From an uncultured Microbacterium sp. (GTDB lineage Bacteria; Actinomycetota; Actinomycetes; Actinomycetales; Microbacteriaceae), in NCBI RefSeq assembly GCF_937927635.1, contig NZ_CALBRW010000016.1, positions 62,001 through 126,000 on the forward strand: 64,000 nucleotides of DNA. The letters are read 5' to 3'. Both the position numbers and the translations under genes were made by a program. Under the pieces are notes generated by a model, which ran no database searches, had not been told where the DNA came from, and saw only the letters and a program-made list of their open reading frames with translations. This document shows positions 7,523 through 14,404 of the stretch, piece after piece (the stretch's first letter is position 1; the number at the start of each line of letters is the position of its first letter).

Positions 7523-8944
7523 TCACACCGCGCGGGCGGCGATGATGCGAGCGTACTCCCGACCGCTCTGCTTGATGGCGCGCCGCTGGGTGTCGTAGTC
7601 CACGCGCACGATGCCGAAGCGCTTGCCGTAGCCCCACGCCCACTCGAAGTTGTCCAGCAGCGACCAGTAGAAGTAGCCGCGTACGTCCACGCCGCTCTCG
7701 ACCGCGTCCAGGGTCGCGGAGACGTGCTCGCGCAGGAACGCCGCGCGATCGGCATCCGCGACCTCGCCGTCCTCGCCCACCACGTCGTCGTAGGCGGCAC
7801 CGTTCTCGGTGACGTACAGCGGCACGGAACCGGCGTAGTCGGCGGCCACGCGCTGCAGCAGGCGGGTGAGGCCCTCCGGCTGCACCTCCCAGTCCATGCC
7901 GGTGCGCGGCAGGCCGCGCTCGACCCAGTGGATGCCCTCGTGGGACGGGAAGGGCGAGGCCGTCGGCCGCTGCTGCCCGTCGGTCTCGTGCGGGTTGCCC
8001 TCGCCGCCGGACTGCGGATGCCCGCTCAGCAGCTCACCGTGGTAGTAGTTGATGCCCAGTGCGTCCAGCGGCGCGGAGATGATCTGCAGGTCGCCGTCGT
8101 GCACGGCATCCTGCCAGTCGGAGACAGCGGCGGCATCCACGTCGCGGATGTCGCGGACGATGTCGCTGGGGTATTCGCCGTGGAACAGCGGATCGAGGAA
8201 CCAGCGGTTGAACTGCCCGTCGATGCGACGGGCTGCGTCCAGGTCCAGCGGGTCCTTGTCGTCGGCGGCGTCGGCGACGGTGAGGTTGAGGGTGATGCCG
8301 AGATCGAGGGTCGCGTCGCGCTCGCGCAGCGCCTGCACCGCCGTCCCGTGCGCCAGCAGCAGGTGGTGCGAGGCCAGCAGGCCGTCGCGGATGCTGGTGC
8401 GCCCCGGCGCGTGCACGCCCGCGGTGTACGACAGGAACGACGAGCACCACGGCTCGTTCATGGTGGTCCAGTGCTGCACGCGGTCGCCGAGGGCGTCGTG
8501 CACGCTGAGCGCGTAGTCGGCGAAGCGCTGCGCGGTGTCGCGGCTGGTCCACCCGCCCTGCTCCTCGAGGGCCTGCGGCATGTCCCAGTGGTGCAGGGTC
8601 AGCCACGGCACGATGTCCGCGGCCAGCAGCTCGTCGACGAGCCGGCTGTAGAAGTCGATGCCCTGGGCGTTCACCGGGCCGCCGTCGGGGCGCACGCGGG
8701 ACCACGAGGTGGAGAAGCGGTACGTCTGCAGGCCGAGCTGCTTCATGAGCGCCACGTCATCGCGGTAGCGGTGGTAGTGGTCGCAGGCCACATCGCCGTT
8801 GTCGCCGTTCACCACAGCGCCGGGCACGCGCGAGAACGCGTCCCAGATCGAGGCCGTGCGGCCGTCCTCGAAGGCGGCGCCCTCGATCTGATAGGCGGCC
8901 GTGGCGGTTCCGAACAGGAAGCCGTCGGGGAAGGAGCGGGTCAT
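7523..8944 (-). CDS. GH1 beta-glucosidase
   Basis: A 473-residue cytoplasmic glycoside hydrolase family 1 enzyme without signal peptide. The N-terminal FLFGTATAAYQIEG is typical. The acid/base glutamate lies in TMNEP (about E164), the nucleophile in YVTENG (about E380), and aglycone-site residues in WSLLDNFEWAWGY. It hydrolyses beta-glucosides such as cellobiose to glucose. The start at 8944 (MTRSFPDGF) is chosen; ATG 8956 is an alternative. A CelR-type operator lies 25 bp upstream, and the LacI repressor follows on the same strand, so induction by cellobiose or a similar beta-glucoside is likely. Confidence 0.95.
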   Translation of the reverse strand: MTRSFPDGFLFGTATAAYQIEGAAFEDGRTASIWDAFSRVPGAVVNGDNGDVACDHYHRYRDDVALMKQLGLQTYRFSTSWSRVRPDGGPVNAQGIDFYSRLVDELLAADIVPWLTLHHWDMPQALEEQGGWTSRDTAQRFADYALSVHDALGDRVQHWTTMNEPWCSSFLSYTAGVHAPGRTSIRDGLLASHHLLLAHGTAVQALRERDATLDLGITLNLTVADAADDKDPLDLDAARRIDGQFNRWFLDPLFHGEYPSDIVRDIRDVDAAAVSDWQDAVHDGDLQIISAPLDALGINYYHGELLSGHPQSGGEGNPHETDGQQRPTASPFPSHEGIHWVERGLPRTGMDWEVQPEGLTRLLQRVAADYAGSVPLYVTENGAAYDDVVGEDGEVADADRAAFLREHVSATLDAVESGVDVRGYFYWSLLDNFEWAWGYGKRFGIVRVDYDTQRRAIKQSGREYARIIAARAV

Positions 8945-8968
8945 GCCGACAATCATGCCATGCCCACC

Positions 8969-8982
8969 TGGGAGCGCTCCCA
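8969..8982. promoter_or_regulatory. CelR-type LacI operator
   Basis: TGGGAGCGCTCCCA, a perfect 14-bp palindrome identical to the operator known for Thermobifida fusca CelR. It lies between the divergent starts of the GH1 gene (8944) and apt (9022), probably controlling the former. Confidence 0.85.
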
Positions 8983-9021
8983 CGCCCGGTCGCAGGCGAG
9001 CATGTCCGGTAACCTTGGCTG

Positions 9022-9540
9022 GTGAGTCCCGAACTGGCACGTGCCGAGTCATTGATCCGATCGATCCCCGACTACCCGCATCCCGGGATCCTGTTCCGGG
9101 ACATCACCCCGCTGCTGGCGGATGCCGAGGCGCTTCGCACCACCACGGAGGCGCTCGTCGAGCCGTTCGCCGGCTCCTTCGACGTGGTCGCGGGCGTCGA
9201 GGCTCGCGGCTTCATCCTGGCAGGAGCAGCCGCGATCACGGCCGGTGTCGGCTTCGTGCCCATCCGCAAGGCCGGCAAGCTCCCCCGCCCTGCGGCATCC
9301 GTCGACTACGCCCTCGAGTACGGCACCGCCACGGTCGAGATGCACGACGACCTGCCCGCCGGAACCCGCGTCCTGCTGATCGACGATGTGCTGGCCACCG
9401 GCGGCACGCTGGACGCCGGACGCAAGATCGTCGAGAGGGTGGGCTGCACGGTCGCCGGCATCAGCGTGCTGTTCGAGATCGACGGCCTCGGAGGCCGCGA
9501 CGTGATCGGCGACCTGCACACCGTCTTCCGCTCCGCCTGA
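9022..9540 (+). CDS. apt: Adenine phosphoribosyltransferase
   Basis: A 172-residue type I phosphoribosyltransferase that converts adenine and PRPP to AMP (purine salvage). Family features are IPDYPHPGILFRDITPLL near residue 15, VAGVEARGFI near residue 56, RKAGKLPR, and the PRPP loop VLLIDDVLATGGTL near residue 117. The start is GTG at 9022. TAACCT at 9010-9015 ends six bases before it, so the transcript is probably leaderless. The gene is transcribed alone and followed by a pyrimidine-rich tract and palindromic repeat 9601-9682. Confidence 0.97.
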   Translation: MSPELARAESLIRSIPDYPHPGILFRDITPLLADAEALRTTTEALVEPFAGSFDVVAGVEARGFILAGAAAITAGVGFVPIRKAGKLPRPAASVDYALEYGTATVEMHDDLPAGTRVLLIDDVLATGGTLDAGRKIVERVGCTVAGISVLFEIDGLGGRDVIGDLHTVFRSA

Positions 9541-9547
9541 CCCCGCA

Positions 9548-9682
9548 CTCCCCCCCCCTTCTTCTCCTCGCCCCTCCCTCCCCCCTTTTCCTCTTTCCTC
9601 GTCGAGAGCACGACATCTCGGCGAACGCACGGCTTGTCCGCGCGAAGAATCCGTGCGCTCGGCGAGGTCCCGTGCTCTCGAC
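9548..9682. repeat. Pyrimidine tract followed by palindromic element, copy A
   Basis: 9548-9600 is almost pure C/T. It leads into an 82-bp imperfect palindrome (9601-9682) with outer arms GTCGAGAGCACG and CGTGCTCTCGAC. Inner arms around CTCGGCGAACGCACGG and CCGTGCGCTCGGCGAG flank an apex near CCGCGCGAAG. The element lies between the convergent 3' ends of apt and the MerR-type gene. Related copies are at 11660, 48685 and 51128. A C-rich, G-poor tract followed by a hairpin suits a transcription terminator, perhaps Rho-assisted. Confidence 0.75.
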
Positions 9683-9696
9683 TCAGATGGGGTCGG

Positions 9697-10365
9697 TCAG
9701 CGCGCGGGGGGCTTGGCGAGATCGGCCGGCGCGCGGCCCGCGTCGATCGCGGAGCGGACGGCCGCTGCGGCGTGCGCGAGGCTGCTGACGGCCACCAGCT
9801 GCCGCGCGCGGGCGTTCACGGCCAGCAGCATCCGCCGTGCGACCTCGTCCGCCGAGCCCTCCAGTCCCAGTGCCTCGACGTTGCGGCTGGTCAGCGGCTC
9901 CAGGGCGTCGGCGTACTCCATCAGCTCGTCCACGTCGTAGTCCAGCCCCACCTCTGCGGCCTGCGCGAGCGCAAAGGCGAGCCCCCGCTCGGCCGCACCC
10001 GGGTATCCGCGCCAGTCGCGGCGCCGCATGAGCTCGTAGGTGCGTTCGCGGAACTCGGCGTACGCCGGATCGGATGCGATGTCCTCCGGCACCCCGAGCG
10101 CGAAGGACTGACAGGCGTTCATGACGTCCAGGGTCAGCACACCAGGGGTGTCGATGAGGTCGGTCAGCGTGCGGATGGATGCGGTGGATGCCCCGTACAC
10201 GTCGCGCAGCACGACGATCAGCCGGGCGCGGTCCACGTGCCGCTGCTCGTAGACGGCGGTCGTGACGTTGCGCAGACGGCCGGCCGGCATGATCCCCACC
10301 CGGATCCAGTGCTTGATCGTCGTGGTGCTGACACCGCTGAGCTCCGCGAGCCTGCTCAGCTTCAT
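9697..10365 (-). CDS. MerR family transcriptional regulator
   Basis: A 222-residue protein with an N-terminal MerR-type winged helix (KLSRLAELSGVSTTTIKHWI at residues 2-21) and a YEQRHVDRARLI wing region. Two-thirds of the protein is a helical C-terminal domain that I do not recognise and that lacks metal-binding cysteine clusters, so an organic effector is more likely than a metal. GGGGAGGAAG lies just upstream of the ATG. The gene is convergent with apt and divergent from purS; no target is evident. Confidence 0.85.
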   Translation of the reverse strand: MKLSRLAELSGVSTTTIKHWIRVGIMPAGRLRNVTTAVYEQRHVDRARLIVVLRDVYGASTASIRTLTDLIDTPGVLTLDVMNACQSFALGVPEDIASDPAYAEFRERTYELMRRRDWRGYPGAAERGLAFALAQAAEVGLDYDVDELMEYADALEPLTSRNVEALGLEGSADEVARRMLLAVNARARQLVAVSSLAHAAAAVRSAIDAGRAPADLAKPPAR

Positions 10366-10653
10366 CTTCTTCCTCCCCGTGCGGCGCGGGTTGGAGAGCA
10401 GACCCTGATCGAACTCTCCACGGTGCGCATTCCGTGCGAAGACTCTAACCTCTCACGTGCAGGAAGAGCTCTCGGAACGGGGGTATCCGCGGGCTGTCGA
10501 GGTGTGGGGACGCCTCGCCGGTGCCCGGGCGGGACAACGAGGGGTGCGCGTCCGCCCGGGCCGACCGGCATCCGCCCCGTCTCCCGGGCCGGGACGGCCG
10601 CAGCCGGGCGGTAGACTCTCCTTGTCCCCGCCCGCGCGTTTCTGGAGGCAGCT

Positions 10654-10902
10654 GTGCCCACCATCGTCGTCGACGTCATGCCCAAGGCCGAACTGCTCGA
10701 CCCCCAGGGGAAGGCCGTGTCCGGCGCCTTCGCCCGCCTCGGCGTCGCCGGCTTCAGCCAGGTGCGCATCGGCAAGCGCTTCGAGCTCACCGTCGACGGA
10801 GAGGTCACCGACGAACTGCTCGCCGAGGCGCGCCGCGTGGCCGAGGACGTGCTGTCCAACTCCGTGATCGAGGACGTCGTGGGCGTCGAGGTCGCGGAAT
10901 GA
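10654..10902 (+). CDS. purS: Phosphoribosylformylglycinamidine synthase subunit PurS
   Basis: An 82-residue PurS, the small structural subunit that bridges PurL and PurQ in the three-component FGAM synthase of purine biosynthesis. It has the typical VDVMPKAELLDPQGKAV start, GFSQVRIGKRFEL and a C-terminal helical segment. The start is GTG at 10654 after GGAGG. A TAGACT -10 box lies near 10612, so this transcript has a leader. The stop overlaps the purQ start as ATGA, ensuring coupled translation. Confidence 0.96.
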   Translation: MPTIVVDVMPKAELLDPQGKAVSGAFARLGVAGFSQVRIGKRFELTVDGEVTDELLAEARRVAEDVLSNSVIEDVVGVEVAE

Positions 10903-11606
10903 CCGTCCGCATCGGGGTCATCACCTTCCCCGGCTCGCTGGACGACCGCGACGCGCAGCGCGCCATCCGCCACGCCGGCGCCGAGCCCGTGGCCCTGTGG
11001 CACGGTTCGCACGACCTCGAGGACGTCGACGCCCTCGTGCTGCCCGGCGGCTTCAGCTATGGCGACTACCTGCGCTCCGGCGCCATCGCCGCGCTCTCGC
11101 CGATCATGTCGGATGTGAAGGATGCCGCCGCGCACGGCATGCCGATCCTCGGCATCTGCAACGGTTTCCAGATGCTCGTCGAGGCGCACCTGCTGCCCGG
11201 CGGGCTGATCCGCAACGATCACCGGCACTTCGTGCGCCGTGACCAGCGGCTCACGGTCGAGAACGCCTCCACGGCGTGGACCAGCGCGTTCACGCAGGGC
11301 CAGGAGATCGTCATCCCGCTGAAGAACGGCGAGGGCGGCTACATCGCGGGCGACGAGACGCTGGACCGTCTGGAGGGCGAGGGCCTGGTGGCCTTCCGCT
11401 ACGCCGGCGTGAACCCGAACGGGTCGCTGCGCGACATCGCCGGGCTCACCAACGAGCGCGGCAACGTGGTCGGCCTGATGCCGCACCCCGAGCACGCCAC
11501 GGAGCCGGGCTTCGGCCCCGACACCGCCGCCGCCATGCGCTCCGGCGTCGACGGACTGGGCTTCTTCCACAGCGCCATCGCCGCCGTCGCGGCCGTCGCC
11601 GCGTAA
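10899..11606 (+). CDS. purQ: Phosphoribosylformylglycinamidine synthase glutaminase subunit PurQ
   Basis: A 235-residue class I glutamine amidotransferase that supplies ammonia to PurL in FGAM synthase. The catalytic cysteine is in LGICNGFQ near residue 87, and the His-Glu pair is in PHPEHA near residue 195. The N-terminal IGVITFPGSLDDRD is typical of PurQ. It overlaps purS by 4 bp. purL, often next in Actinobacteria, is not downstream: a palindromic repeat and a convergent gene follow instead, so PurL must be encoded outside the window. Confidence 0.97.
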   Translation: MTVRIGVITFPGSLDDRDAQRAIRHAGAEPVALWHGSHDLEDVDALVLPGGFSYGDYLRSGAIAALSPIMSDVKDAAAHGMPILGICNGFQMLVEAHLLPGGLIRNDHRHFVRRDQRLTVENASTAWTSAFTQGQEIVIPLKNGEGGYIAGDETLDRLEGEGLVAFRYAGVNPNGSLRDIAGLTNERGNVVGLMPHPEHATEPGFGPDTAAAMRSGVDGLGFFHSAIAAVAAVAA

Positions 11607-11659
11607 GCGCGCTTCACCGGCATCCGCTCTCCCCCTCCCCGCCTCCGCGCTCCCTTGGC

Positions 11660-11741
11660 GTCGAGAGCACGACATCTCGGCGACGGCACGGCTCCTTCGC
11701 GTGAACAAGCCGTGCACTCGGCGAGGTCCCGTGCTCTCGAC
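11660..11741. repeat. Palindromic element, copy B
   Basis: 82 bp, the same length as copy A, with arms GTCGAGAGCACG and CGTGCTCTCGAC and the apex CTTCGCGTGAAC. A C-rich stretch (11620-11658) precedes it after purQ, and on the other side the minus strand is C-rich before it after the DUF1761 gene. It lies between two convergent genes, which suits a bidirectional terminator. Confidence 0.75.
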
Positions 11742-11769
11742 GGAGGGCAGGGGGATGCTCCGCCGAGCC

Positions 11770-12201
11770 TCAGATGCCGGCGGGCGGCCAGACGCCGATG
11801 ATGACGGCCATCACGATGATCGTCACGAGCTCGTGCGCGATATTCAGCGTGGTCAGCTGCGTGGAGCGGCCCTCGAACGCGTCATGCGTGATGAACCGCG
11901 CTGCCGTGAAGCCCGCCCACAGCGTGACGGCCGTGACCAGCGATGCCCAGAAGTACGAGCCGGTGTAGAAGTTCTGCGCGATGGTCGCGGCGCCCGCCAG
12001 CACCCAGGCAGTGATGAAGCTGACGATCACCGTGGTGATCATCGGCCACAGCGGACCTCGTTCGGGCTTGTCGAGATCCACGCCCGCGAGCCGCGCCCAC
12101 CGGGTGCCCATCACGCCGCGCGCGTACCAGACCGCCCCCACGATCATGCTCGAGAGCGTCGCCAGCAGCACAGCCCAGTAGTTGATCTCGGGAACCGTCA
12201 T
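11770..12201 (-). CDS. DUF1761 family membrane protein
   Basis: A 143-residue protein with four predicted membrane helices: ~8-27, ~53-75, ~82-100 and ~115-135. The sequence INYWAVLLATLSSMIVGAVWYA and the GVWPPAGI end are typical of DUF1761, a family without assigned function. AAGGAGG stands five bases before the ATG, and TAGCCT further upstream is a plausible -10. It is a single gene. Confidence 0.85.
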   Translation of the reverse strand: MTVPEINYWAVLLATLSSMIVGAVWYARGVMGTRWARLAGVDLDKPERGPLWPMITTVIVSFITAWVLAGAATIAQNFYTGSYFWASLVTAVTLWAGFTAARFITHDAFEGRSTQLTTLNIAHELVTIIVMAVIIGVWPPAGI

Positions 12202-12292
12202 GGCAGCCTCCTTGCCCTGCGCTCAGGCTAGCGGCCCGTCGGGGTGCGGGCCAGCCCTCGCGACGTTACGAAGTGCAACGGGCCGGAGACGG

Positions 12293-13051
12293 TCAGGCGA
12301 TGCCGCCGCCGTCCACGACCAGGGCGGCGCCGGTGACGTACGAGGCGTCGTCGCTGGCCAGCCACACGACGGCCGCGGCGATCTCGCCGGGCTGGCCCAT
12401 GCGGTTCAGCGGGCGCTCCGCGGCCTCGGCGAGGAAGCCCTTCTGGTCCTGGCCCAGCTGGCGGGCCTCGTCGCGCAGCATGCCGGTGTCGACGTCACCC
12501 GGGTTGACCGAATTGACGCGGATGCCGTCGGGGCCGTGGTCGATGGCCAGTGCCCGGGTCATGTTGACAACCGCGCCCTTCGAGGCGCAGTAAGAGATCG
12601 CCTGGCCGCCGCCCTTCAGCCCCCAACCGGATCCGGTGTTCACGATCGAGCCACCGCCCGCCGCCTTCATCACCGGGACGACGTGCTTGCACATCAGGAA
12701 GATCGCGCGCACGTTCACCCCGAACACGCGGTCCCACTCCTCCACCGTGGTCTCCACGGCCGTGGTACGGCGGATGATGCCGGCGTTGTTGAACACCACG
12801 TCGATGCCGTCGAACGCCTGGTTCGCGGTGTCGACGACGCGGATGATGTCGTCCTCGCTGGAGACGTCGGCGGCGATGGAGATGGCCTCGCCGCCGGCCG
12901 CGCGGATCTCGGCGGCGACGGCCTCGGCAGCCTCGGCGTTCAGGTCGACGACGGCGACCTTGGCACCCTCGGCGGCGAAGGCGAGGCTGGTGGCGCGACC
13001 GATGCCGCCGGCGCCGCCGGTGACGATGGCCTTCTTGTTCTCGAGACGCAT
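12293..13051 (-). CDS. Short-chain dehydrogenase/reductase
   Basis: A 252-residue classical SDR. The cofactor motif is TGGAGGIG at residues 11-18, with VVDLN at the end of the second strand (NAD preference likely), NNAG near residue 86, the catalytic Ser in VNTGSG, and YCASK near residue 150. The PVDGGGIA-like end (LVVDGGGIA) is typical. GGAAGGA precedes the ATG. It is the last gene of the GH42-gcvPA-gcvPB-acoX-like operon, 30 bp behind the kinase-like gene. The substrate cannot be inferred. Confidence 0.9.
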   Translation of the reverse strand: MRLENKKAIVTGGAGGIGRATSLAFAAEGAKVAVVDLNAEAAEAVAAEIRAAGGEAISIAADVSSEDDIIRVVDTANQAFDGIDVVFNNAGIIRRTTAVETTVEEWDRVFGVNVRAIFLMCKHVVPVMKAAGGGSIVNTGSGWGLKGGGQAISYCASKGAVVNMTRALAIDHGPDGIRVNSVNPGDVDTGMLRDEARQLGQDQKGFLAEAAERPLNRMGQPGEIAAAVVWLASDDASYVTGAALVVDGGGIA

Positions 13052-13081
13052 TTCAGTTCCTTCCAGAAGTCGGGTAGGGGT

Positions 13082-14404
13082 TCAGGGGGCGAGATCGGGC
13101 GCGGCGACAGCGTACAGGCTGGCCGTGCCGACCCCGGTGACGATACGGATGTGCCCGGCCAGGCGCGCGTCGAGGTCGGCATCACCGGTCTCGACGATCA
13201 GCGGCCGGCCGTGCAGGTCGATGAGCTTCTGCTCGGGGGCGACGACCATGAGCGGGTCGTCGCCGAGGACGCGGATGACGGATGCCGACAGCTGCTGGTT
13301 CCCGCGCCCGAGCAAGAAGCCCTGCCCGCCGATCACGGTGACCACGGCCTGCGCAGGCCCCTGGGCGACTTCGGCCAGCAGCTGCTCCTCGCTGGCTGCG
13401 GCGAGCAGTTGCCGCCCGTCGAGGATCACGTCCACGCCCAGAGGTGACTTTCGGATGCCGAGCTGCCGGGCGACCTCGGCGGTCGTGCTGCCCGGGCCCA
13501 GGAGGTAGCGGATGCCGGGCAGCATCCGCTTCACCACGCCGCGTGCGGCGGCGGCGACGGCGGCGGCCTCGGATACCGGCGTCGCAGCCTTGCGCGACTG
13601 GGTGCGGCCCACGCGGAACGGCACCCGCAGCATGCCGTACAGCACGGGGTGCACGCGGGCGTGCCGCATGCCCTCCTCGTCGACGTCCAGCACCTCGCGC
13701 TCGGCTGTGGGGAGGGTGCCGTCGATCCACTCGGCGGCGAGGGCTCCCGCGACCCGCGGACTGACCGCGAACACCGGGGAGTACATCTTCACGCCCGACG
13801 GGATGCCGAGCACCGCGGGCTGCTGGCCAGAACTCCGGAGATCCTCGCCGGAATCGGCGTCCGAGTGCCTCGGAGGGCTGGAATCCGGAAGGTTCTCCGG
13901 AGTTGTGGCAGCCGCGTCGGCGAGCCCCGCCGCCGCATCCCGCAGCGTGCCGTCACCGCCGGCCACCAGGATCAGGCTCGCGCCCGCCGCGGCGAGCGCG
14001 GCGACGGCGGCCGAGGTGTCGGATGCCGAGGTGCCCGGCTCCGAAGCGTCCGCTCGTCCGAGAACCGGAGGATCGCCCAGAACCGGAGCATCCGCGGGAT
14101 CTTCTCCGGTTCTCGGCCGTCCTCCGGTTCTCGGCGCGACGGCACGTGCGCCAGACGCGTACACGACCCGGGCCTGAAGCCCGGCAGCGCGAACGGCGTC
14201 CTCGCCCATGGCTCCGGCCGCCGTCGCGATCTCCAGAGACGGATGCCGTGACGCCAGCACCCGCAGCGCGATGGTCGCCCGCTCCTGCGCGCGGAAGTGC
14301 GCGCCGCGCGCGAGGGCGAGGCGCTGCACGTCCGCGCCGTCGGAGCCGGCCAGGCCCGCAGGCCCGCCGACTCCGGCGACAGGGTTGACGACCAGTCCGA
14401 TCAC
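13082..14404 (-). CDS. ATP-NAD kinase-like (AcoX-type) protein with two in-frame palindromic inserts
   Basis: A 440-residue member of the ATP-NAD kinase superfamily, AcoX-like branch. It has an N-terminal IGLVVNPVAGVGG, GGDGT near residue 149, GIPSGVKMYSPVFA, and a C-terminal LGVDVILDG...VVTVIGGQGFLLGRGN. AcoX proteins occur in acetoin catabolic operons, but their reaction is not settled. The start GTG overlaps the gcvPB stop (GTGA). Two low-complexity segments, residues ~91-116 and ~166-193, are written by inverted repeats at 14058-14134 and 13827-13908, and probably explain the extra length. They flank the conserved GGDGT segment without disrupting it. Confidence 0.82.
   Translation of the reverse strand: MIGLVVNPVAGVGGPAGLAGSDGADVQRLALARGAHFRAQERATIALRVLASRHPSLEIATAAGAMGEDAVRAAGLQARVVYASGARAVAPRTGGRPRTGEDPADAPVLGDPPVLGRADASEPGTSASDTSAAVAALAAAGASLILVAGGDGTLRDAAAGLADAAATTPENLPDSSPPRHSDADSGEDLRSSGQQPAVLGIPSGVKMYSPVFAVSPRVAGALAAEWIDGTLPTAEREVLDVDEEGMRHARVHPVLYGMLRVPFRVGRTQSRKAATPVSEAAAVAAAARGVVKRMLPGIRYLLGPGSTTAEVARQLGIRKSPLGVDVILDGRQLLAAASEEQLLAEVAQGPAQAVVTVIGGQGFLLGRGNQQLSASVIRVLGDDPLMVVAPEQKLIDLHGRPLIVETGDADLDARLAGHIRIVTGVGTASLYAVAAPDLAP
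13827..13908. repeat. In-frame palindromic element in the AcoX-like gene (second insert)
   Basis: Arms AACTCCGGAGA (13831-13841) and TCTCCGGAGTT (13894-13904) pair perfectly, and flanking bases extend the pairing. A central hairpin of CCGAG and CTCGG (13861-13873) forms the apex. 82 bp, entirely coding. Confidence 0.6.
14058..14134. repeat. In-frame palindromic element in the AcoX-like gene (first insert)
   Basis: Outer arms CCGAGAACCGGAGGA (14058-14072) and TCCTCCGGTTCTCGG (14120-14134) are perfectly complementary. Nested inner arms AGAACCGGAG (14079-14088) and CTCCGGTTCT (14104-14113) also pair perfectly. The apex is ATCCGCGGGAT. Confidence 0.7.

Noticed and set aside
13082..14404. Frameshift or assembly error as the cause of the odd segments in the kinase-like protein
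   Set aside because: The frame is continuous and conserved motifs resume after each segment. The segments coincide with exact inverted repeats, so insertion explains them better.
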